From assembly GCA_038049695.1 (NCBI GenBank), contig CP142457.1:60260501-60324500 (forward strand): a stretch of DNA of 64,000 nt, given 5' to 3'. The notes beneath the pieces are model-generated. The model did not search any database and was not told the origin of the DNA. It saw nothing but the letters and a program-made list of their open reading frames with translations. The translations under genes and the position numbers were made by a program. Positions 57,576-64,000 of the stretch are shown here, one piece after another; position 1 is the stretch's first letter, and every line of letters begins with the position of its first letter. The DNA is from Cinnamomum chago. Its lineage: Eukaryota; Streptophyta; Magnoliopsida; Laurales; Lauraceae.

Positions 57576-59878
57576 CAGAGGCGGATCCAGGATTTTCATT
57601 TAGGTGGAGCTAAACTTTTGCTAAAATTTTTCATATCAACAATAACAAAAGAAAAAACGCATTCCATGTAAATAGACGCAAAATATTTAACTATATCAAC
57701 TTAATATATTTCTTGTTTGAAATGAGGACTATTCATTTCTCCAAAATTTACAATATAAGAGAAGTATACTGAAAACAAAAAAGTCTCCCAAAAAATGAGG
57801 GCAAACCAATCATCCCTAAAAAGAAAGGGTTCACAACCTCCAAAAAATTCGGCTATTAACCCGAAGAAAGAAGTACATATTAATGATTTAAATAAATAAA
57901 TAAACTGCAACGGATTGTATAACCTGTGGTGGTTCTTTTGTTGCTTTGAATCAAAACAGTTTTTTTTTTTCTAGCAAATATGCTCAATCGCCCCCACCCA
58001 CACTCACCCAAGAGACACAGAACCAAAAAAAGAAAAAAAAAGTTGAAAGGACATGGATTTAAGTGATTGTAGTACTAAACAGGATGTGGCCTGATTTTGT
58101 GCTCAAATCCTTTGATGATAACAATTGAAATTTCTGAATTCTCCTGATAAGTTGTTGATTTTGAGGGCTGATCATTAGTAAGTACTTGGGTGAATTTGAT
58201 TAGTCTGATCAAAATGGGCTAACATGAGTTGAGGTCAGATTGGCTTGATTTGGTTCAATTGGCTGGTTGTTCCATCAGGCATCAGCCCTCTATTTTTATT
58301 AATACCGGTGGTGTCCCTTAATTCTGTTGAAGCCAAATCCTAATCAAACATGCAGTAATTTTTTTCTACTCCAAAGAGCCTGTAGTAGGATTCCATTCAA
58401 ATTTCAATAATTTGCAAAGCATTCCAACTATATTAAGTGCCAACTATTCTCGTAAAAAATTCTCATTTGGGGATGGAGTTCTCAGGCAATACATATATCC
58501 CATTATCCCAAGACCTAGCCGAGCAAGGACACTCGGTCATGGTCTGTTGTGTGGTATGAGGCTATGAGCCCTTCAACATGTGCTTAGCAGTAATTAATCC
58601 GCTGGGCAGTGGCACTTGTGGATACAACAGCTACTGCAGATTGGATGTTGAGAAGAGGCCTAGTTGTGAATGCCCGCCTGGGTATGCCTATTTGGATCCA
58701 AACAACACCTATGGGCTATGGAGGCTGCAAACCAGAGTTCAAGGCTCAAAGCTGCGAGATGGGTGGCTTGAAAGAAGGTTCTGGGTATGAAATGAAGGAG
58801 GTAATAGACATAGATTGGCCACTTAATGATTATGAAAGGTATTCTCCTGTGGATGAAGAGCTGTGCAAAGAGATATGCTTGGAGGACTGCTTCTGTTATG
58901 TGTCCGTCTTTGGCTATGGACTTGAATATTGTTAATTTGTTTGGTACATGCGGTCACATGTTGGGGTTGTGGCATTTGGGAGTGGCTAAACCTGTTTTTG
59001 TTTTGTTGATTTTGTACATATATTTGCGGTTTAGTAATGTGATGTGTATTAACCCCAGAAACTATTGTTAATTACACATGTCAATGAATCCAACCTTCTA
59101 CACAATGCGCCATCTGGAACCAGTGGTAGCCAAAAATCACACTGATCAAATTGGAGATTTCATGATTTTCTGGTCCCAACATTAGTAGATGGTTAAGAGA
59201 AGCTGTCCAGAAATCAAAAGGATAGAGAGAATGGAATGGCTGGAATTGCCTGAGGTTGCACAATCCAAGTGGTTCTGTTTGGTTTGGTTGAAAAACATAT
59301 TTGATAAGGCATTGTGATGTTATTGATGTATCATATGAGACTATGGTGAATGGGGGCAGTTTGACACTTCATCAAACATATGGTTAGCACTTTGCAGCAG
59401 TAACATTCTTTGATGTGATGATATCAGTCTCACTTACATTTTTATGCATCTGGACATCTGGTCATTTCACTTCTTCCTTAAACATATCGTTTGGAAATTG
59501 GAAGTATGAAATCATCACTTCAAATGAAAAAAGAAAACTAGAACATAAACCCTAATGTGCAAAGGAGGAAGAGAGCAAACTACACAACTTAGCCAGGGAG
59601 GGAGAGGGGGAGAAAAGCTACAGAGAGAGGGAGAGAGAGTTACCTGAATGGCCGATGTTGAACCGTCGAAGCCTCGAAGAGTTGGAAGAACCGAAGAGAC
59701 GAAGAGGGAAGTTCGAAAGAGGCAAGCAAAGAGGAATTTGGTTTTTTTTTTTTTCGTTCTGCCCTTTTGACCTGGGGCAAGCACTATATTGATGTGGGGC
59801 GTGGGCCAAGGCCCAATAGCATTTGAAGAGGAATTTGGATTGTCGCCCCAGGTCCTATTTAACGTTGGTCCGCCTCTG
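57576..59878. mobile_element. hAT-like element E1 carrying a host gene fragment (Pack-type)
   Basis: Perfect 10-bp inverted ends CAGAGGCGGA / TCCGCCTCTG. It sits inside repeat R1 copy B: copy A reads 'gagagcgttatagcaa' at the site, while here GCGTTATA (57567-57574) lies left and CCGTTATA (59882-59889) right, an 8-bp TSD with one mismatch; one to three extra bases separate TSD and ends. The first 220 bp are shared with E2 at 62340, and the last 360 bp match 63747-64000. The interior contains a lectin receptor kinase fragment (58468-58935). No transposase was seen. Confidence 0.75.
58468..58935 (+). pseudogene. G-type lectin receptor kinase (LECRK/SD-RLK) fragment
   Basis: Reads, in three frames, GDGVLRQYIYP (end of the bulb-lectin region), NMCLAVINPLGSGTCGYNSY and CRLDVEKRPSCECPPGYAYL (EGF-like part), then after a frameshift near 58721 GGCKPEFKAQSCEMG, DIDWPLNDYERYSPVDEELC and KEICLEDCFCYVSVFGYGLE, C, stop (PAN-like part). 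This order is that of the extracellular region of G-type lectin S-receptor-like kinases of the LECRK group. There is no signal peptide, no transmembrane segment and no kinase. It lies wholly between the ends of element E1, so it was probably captured. Confidence 0.85.
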
Positions 59879-59881
59879 GTG

Positions 59882-60104
59882 CCGTTATAGCAATTGCTAA
59901 TCAATGACATCTATAGTAGATACTGTACTGTTTCATCTTTATGTGCATATCAAATGTTTGTTGTAAAGCTTGGTAGAAATAATGTAAAATAAAACAATAT
60001 TTTCTCTACTCTGTGTGCATATAAGAATGGATTTTTCTTCTAAAAAACAAATATCTGCTTTCTTATATTAAGTTACATAAAAAAATTACTTATCTATCAG
60101 GGCA
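59882..60104 (+). repeat. Dispersed repeat R1, copy B part 2
   Basis: Matches 25189-25415 and resumes exactly where E1 ends, sharing 'tagtagatactgta', 'tttcatctttatgtgc' and 'tctaaaaaacaa'. It finishes at 'atcagggca' as copy A does. Confidence 0.8.
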
Positions 60105-62339
60105 CTCTGCATTTTGTCTTCAACCAAGACCATTGTTTTAAAGTTAAATGGCTTTTACAGCAATAGTATCTCATGAGAGAGTTGCAAAACAGGAAGAAGA
60201 AAACAAAGTAAGGTAATTAAACACATGTACCGAAAATATAATTCAACTGCTCAAATAGTTAAAATCACAAACTGGGTTACGTCCAAACAGACTCCAAAGT
60301 AGTTCTAATTTGAACACACAATTCAGATAACAAGAAACAGCAAAACCAACATCTCAAAACAATAAACAAAAGAAAAAAATAACAGGATAGTATCCAATAT
60401 ATTCCAAATCCTGATTCGATTCAAATCTCAAGTGAAAATAGCAGGAGCTATAAGTGGAAGCTGGGTTGTGTCTAAGGGTGAAAATTTCGAGATAGAGATC
60501 GATTACGAATACGACATGATCCGACCTCCCGATCTCGGGATTCTTCGAGATAAAGAAGAAATGAATCGTACCTGCCAGAAGCAACAGCGGAAGAAACTTC
60601 TTCAGTCTTCACCCCTCCTTCCATCTCGTTTTCTTTCTCTCCAACAAGTTTGTTTTCTTTTTTTGAAATGAGTAAGTGACTCTTTTGAAATGAAATATAT
60701 AGGGCTTTGTTGGTGCCCTCCCTTCTCCCTTCATTCTTGGCGATTTTCTTTCAGTTTGGTTTAAACATTAACTGGTGGGCCGGGTTTTGTTTCAGTTTGG
60801 TAGCAGTTCCTGTCCATTTCATACTACTATTGGCTCATGTGGTATGCCTAGCGGATGGTGAATCCTACCCGAATTGGATATTTCCTCGGGAAATTTTATA
60901 TGCACCTACCTATTTTGTTGAACACACTTACATTCCTTCTTCATGTGTAATTTTTTTTTTTAAAGGTGGGTGTGCTCTGCAAAAATGAAGGTGCATATAG
61001 AATTTCCCTATTTCCTCGTACCAGGTTTTGGTTTATGGATTAGATAATATTTTGCTGATAGATTTATGGGCCAGATAATTCCTAGGCCAACTTTCGGGTC
61101 TGAGAAATTGAACGTTCAAATTGGATCTCCGAGTATTAAGCCCAAGTCCAAATAAGTCCCATGCCTGTTGGAGGTCCGTTTTGTTTAAAGTTTTTTCAAT
61201 GTGTTTTTAATTATAAATATATAATTACATATTTTTAAAAATCTAGGTGCAAGCTAGCCAGAGCCCACAGGGTCCAACACAATAAGGCATCCGGACCCGA
61301 TATTCGGGTTTGGCTCCGTCCTGTTGGAGTGTCAGAATCCAAAATATACTCAGATGGGACTGGGCTGGATATGGGTCCACTGGCAGCCCCTGATAAGGTC
61401 ACTCCAACTTGTAAACTCAGCCCAATTTTATCATTGCTTGTTGGATCGACTATTGAGTCGGGCTGCTATTGGGCTGGGCAGTCCTATCAATTTGATAAGA
61501 TCTATATTGGTCCTACCTAAGCCAACTGAGCTACCCCACGGATTTACAAATAAAATAAAATAAAAAAACCAAAAATTATATATATTTTTTCCTTCTGGAA
61601 AAAATATATTAGCTTGGGTTTTCAATGCATATTTATCGTGATATTATCACAGCAATATCAGGGTGAATCATTTTTGGAAATAAATTGGGATTTTCATGAT
61701 TAAAATATTTTGAATAAAACACTATAATATTTAAGAAAGACAAATTTAAAATGTAGGAGATATTTGTTACATTGGTTGCTGGTAGTGGATTACACTTGAC
61801 TTGCCTTAGCACACCCCAATTGACTCGACTTGAAATGCAGAGTCTGAGTGAGACCATCAAAAACTCAGTGAAACTCACATGAGTTACTCTACTCTACCCT
61901 CCTGAGTCACTCGGCCTTCCCAAGATTTACACCTGTGTTTGAAAGTAGAGAGCTGATCAATTCCACCCACCTTCCATTTTCAATTAGCCATGCACACGGC
62001 TAGGCCTAGCCCGGGCAATACCTAAGTTTTGGAGAAAGTTTTTGATATTTTTGTAGGTGGCCATCCAAACACCCACTTTTGAGGATGAAAAAGGGGGATG
62101 TGGACATATAATTCATGTATCTTCGTAGACAAAGTACATTGATAAATTATACATGTATAATATAGGGGAATTTTCTCTTACAAGACATTTAAGGGACTGA
62201 AAATATATGGATGTCTTTAATTCCAGGGACTCCCTTAGCCAATCGGATCAGGACATCCATATGTGAACATTTCCGTCTAAGGATCAATTCCTGAACAATA
62301 TGGTGAGGACAGTACGAACCATCCCTATATTTTCAGTGC
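60105..62339. other. Intergenic, no recognised gene
   Basis: 60479-60520 repeats part of 53518-53575. The zones 61080-61520 ('gggctgggc', 'ccggacccgatattcggg') and 61790-61920 ('gagtcactcgg', 'ctcagtgaaactcac') look like decayed GC-rich MITEs. No gene seen. Confidence 0.45.
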
Positions 62340-64000
62340 CAGAGGCGGACTCAGGATTTTTGTTTAGGTGGGGCTAAACTTTTACTAGAATTTTTCATAT
62401 CAACAATAACAAAAGAAAAAAAATACATTCCATGTAAATAGACGCAAAATATTTAACTATACCAACTTAATATATTTCTTGTTTGAAATGAGGACTATTC
62501 ATTTCTCCAAAATTTACCGTATAAGAGAAGTATATTGAAAACAAAAAAGTCTCCCAAAAGATGAGGGCAAACCAATCATAGATCAAGATTAGATAAGACT
62601 TACTCACAACAATTCTAGATCTATTCGAAACAAGGACATAGAAATGAATCAACATGATTGAAAGATTTGGTTTGATAGAGCTACTTTTAGTCTTTATATT
62701 CCTTTCAATGACTGTCATTCTTACCCTCCTCTGAAGAACCATCCCACGAAATCACTACTTTTCTCATCAAACATACAATGCTCTGCCTGTAAACTTGAAA
62801 ATTTTACACAGGTTTATAAAGCTTGTGCAAGTGGATCCGCAGATTTCCAATATTTGAAGATTGATATGATGGGGAGCAATGACTGCAATGTAACTAGATG
62901 GTGCGTGCCAAAAATTCACCCAAATGGGTGAATCCTAATCCTTCAATTGGTGGCCAGAAATAGAAGTTAATGAAGAAAATACAAGTCGGCAACTGTCCAG
63001 ATTAACTAGGACAGGCAAAAGGATGGATTGGATCTTTATGTGTAAAGTTCGGATTTGGAGGGTGGCCCGAATTCGTACAAACTGAAACCTGAACAAACTG
63101 TAAATTCTTGAGGGCTGAGCATATCATGTAATTCCTTTTTCAAATATTGATCACCAATTCACCATAGCATTTTAAATAACTTCTCTGATAGAACATTACT
63201 CCAAATCATCCATGACTCAACCGTCTCAACTTTGTCTAAATTCAACATTTAAAAGGAACTGAAAATTGGAAAGCATCAGGTGGGACGGTGGGTTGTTTTC
63301 TACAATACTAATTCTTAATAACAAAAGATATTTTTAGGCCAGCACCAAATACAACATGTTCCAAGTAACCTGAAATCAGGAAAAAACTTCCAAAAAGAAC
63401 AAGACCCAACGTCAGAGCATCAAAATCCCAACTTTTTACCTGCACAATAATTGTATGCAATCCATCACAAAACTAAAAAAATTGAAACAAGGTCAGTGCT
63501 ACTTCTCTGTAAATGGGCAAGTCCCATTAGACAGATTCAGGGAAACCCTTTTAACCAATGGTATTGCAGCAGTTGGGATTATACAGTGATAGTTAAATCT
63601 TTGCTCTTGCAGGTTGTTGGCTCCATGAAGTATGAACAGACCCAACCCTTCCAATCAGAGAGAGAGAGAACATATTCTTCTCAAATCTCAATCACCCTTT
63701 TTTCATTTTTAATAGAAAAGAGGGCATTGAGAATCTGAGATCATCACTTCAAATGAAAACAGAAAACTAAAACATAAACCCAAACCCTAGCCAGAGAAGA
63801 AACTGCACAAACCCTAACCAGAGAGAGAGAGAGAGAAGCAACAGAGAGAGGGAGAGAGGTTTACCTGAACCGTCCAGCCTCAAAGAAGAGGGTAGGTCGG
63901 AAGAGCGAAAGAGCGGAAGAGGGAAGAGCAGAGCGCCAGAGGCAAGGAGATTCTGAGTTTTTTTTTTTCCTTTCGTTCTCCTTCATTGACCTGGGGCGTG
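62340..64000. mobile_element. hAT-like element E2, partial (runs off the window)
   Basis: Begins CAGAGGCGGA like E1 and is nearly identical to E1 for about 220 bp (to 'gcaaaccaatcat', 62579). From 63747 it again matches the E1 right end (59517 onward), including 'acttcaaatgaaaa' and 'gacctggggc'; roughly 100 bp of the right end should lie beyond 64000. The interior (62580-63745) differs from that of E1 and no gene was recognised in it. Confidence 0.7.

Noticed and set aside
1..64000. CRISPR arrays, bacterial operons, rRNA genes and tRNA genes
   Set aside because: None was seen; direct repeats here are TE-derived, and the DNA is plant nuclear in character.

Overview
The window looks like nuclear DNA of a flowering plant with a large, repeat-rich genome. 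It is AT-rich and gene-poor: one complete gene in 64 kb. Introns are GT-AG, the gene families are plant families, and transposable-element (TE) remnants fill most of the space. A woody, possibly magnoliid species is a guess; nothing here fixes the species.

The only complete gene is a GOLDEN2-LIKE (GLK) GARP transcription factor on the minus strand (5068-9663). It has six exons and 417 predicted codons, with both the GARP DNA-binding domain and the C-terminal GCT box. A hAT-type MITE sits in its third intron.

Layout: 0.9-2.2 kb, a 1.28 kb hAT MITE with target-site duplications (TSDs). 5-10 kb, the GLK gene. 11.4 kb, another MITE. 13.07-18.82 kb, a decayed Ty1/copia element with LTRs and a 5 bp TSD. 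23.5 kb, a possible first exon of a secreted peptide. 24.7-25.4 kb, a dispersed repeat (R1) whose second copy lies at 54.1-60.1 kb. 28.3-30.2 kb, a PIF/Tourist-like element with a hAT MITE nested inside. 32.4-36.6 kb, a 650 bp segmental duplication next to a frameshifted two-exon fragment of a TVP38/TMEM41-type membrane protein. 38.9 kb, the 61-nt homeobox exon of a BEL1-like gene. 39.54-43.61 kb, a Ty3/gypsy element reduced to gag and protease, with a hAT MITE inserted in gag. 45.7 kb, the linker exon of an AP2/AINTEGUMENTA-WRINKLED-type gene. 49.8 kb, a LINE reverse-transcriptase fragment. 50.22-52.15 kb, a large inverted repeat whose arms carry two tail-to-tail copies of a Pro-rich, RING-like zinc-finger gene fragment. 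52.7-53.5 kb, a copia pol fragment. 55.7-56.1 kb, LINE RNase H. 57.58-59.88 kb, a hAT-like element carrying a piece of a G-type lectin receptor kinase gene. 62.34-64.0 kb, a second member of that family with the same ends and different interior sequence.

The recurring theme is capture and duplication of host gene pieces by mobile DNA: lectin receptor kinase, BEL1-like homeobox, AP2, TMEM41-like and RING-like fragments, mostly with exon borders still recognisable. The inverted RING-like pair is the best candidate for something functional, because a read-through transcript would fold into a hairpin about 0.9 kb long. All family assignments come from reading motifs by eye; no database search was run.
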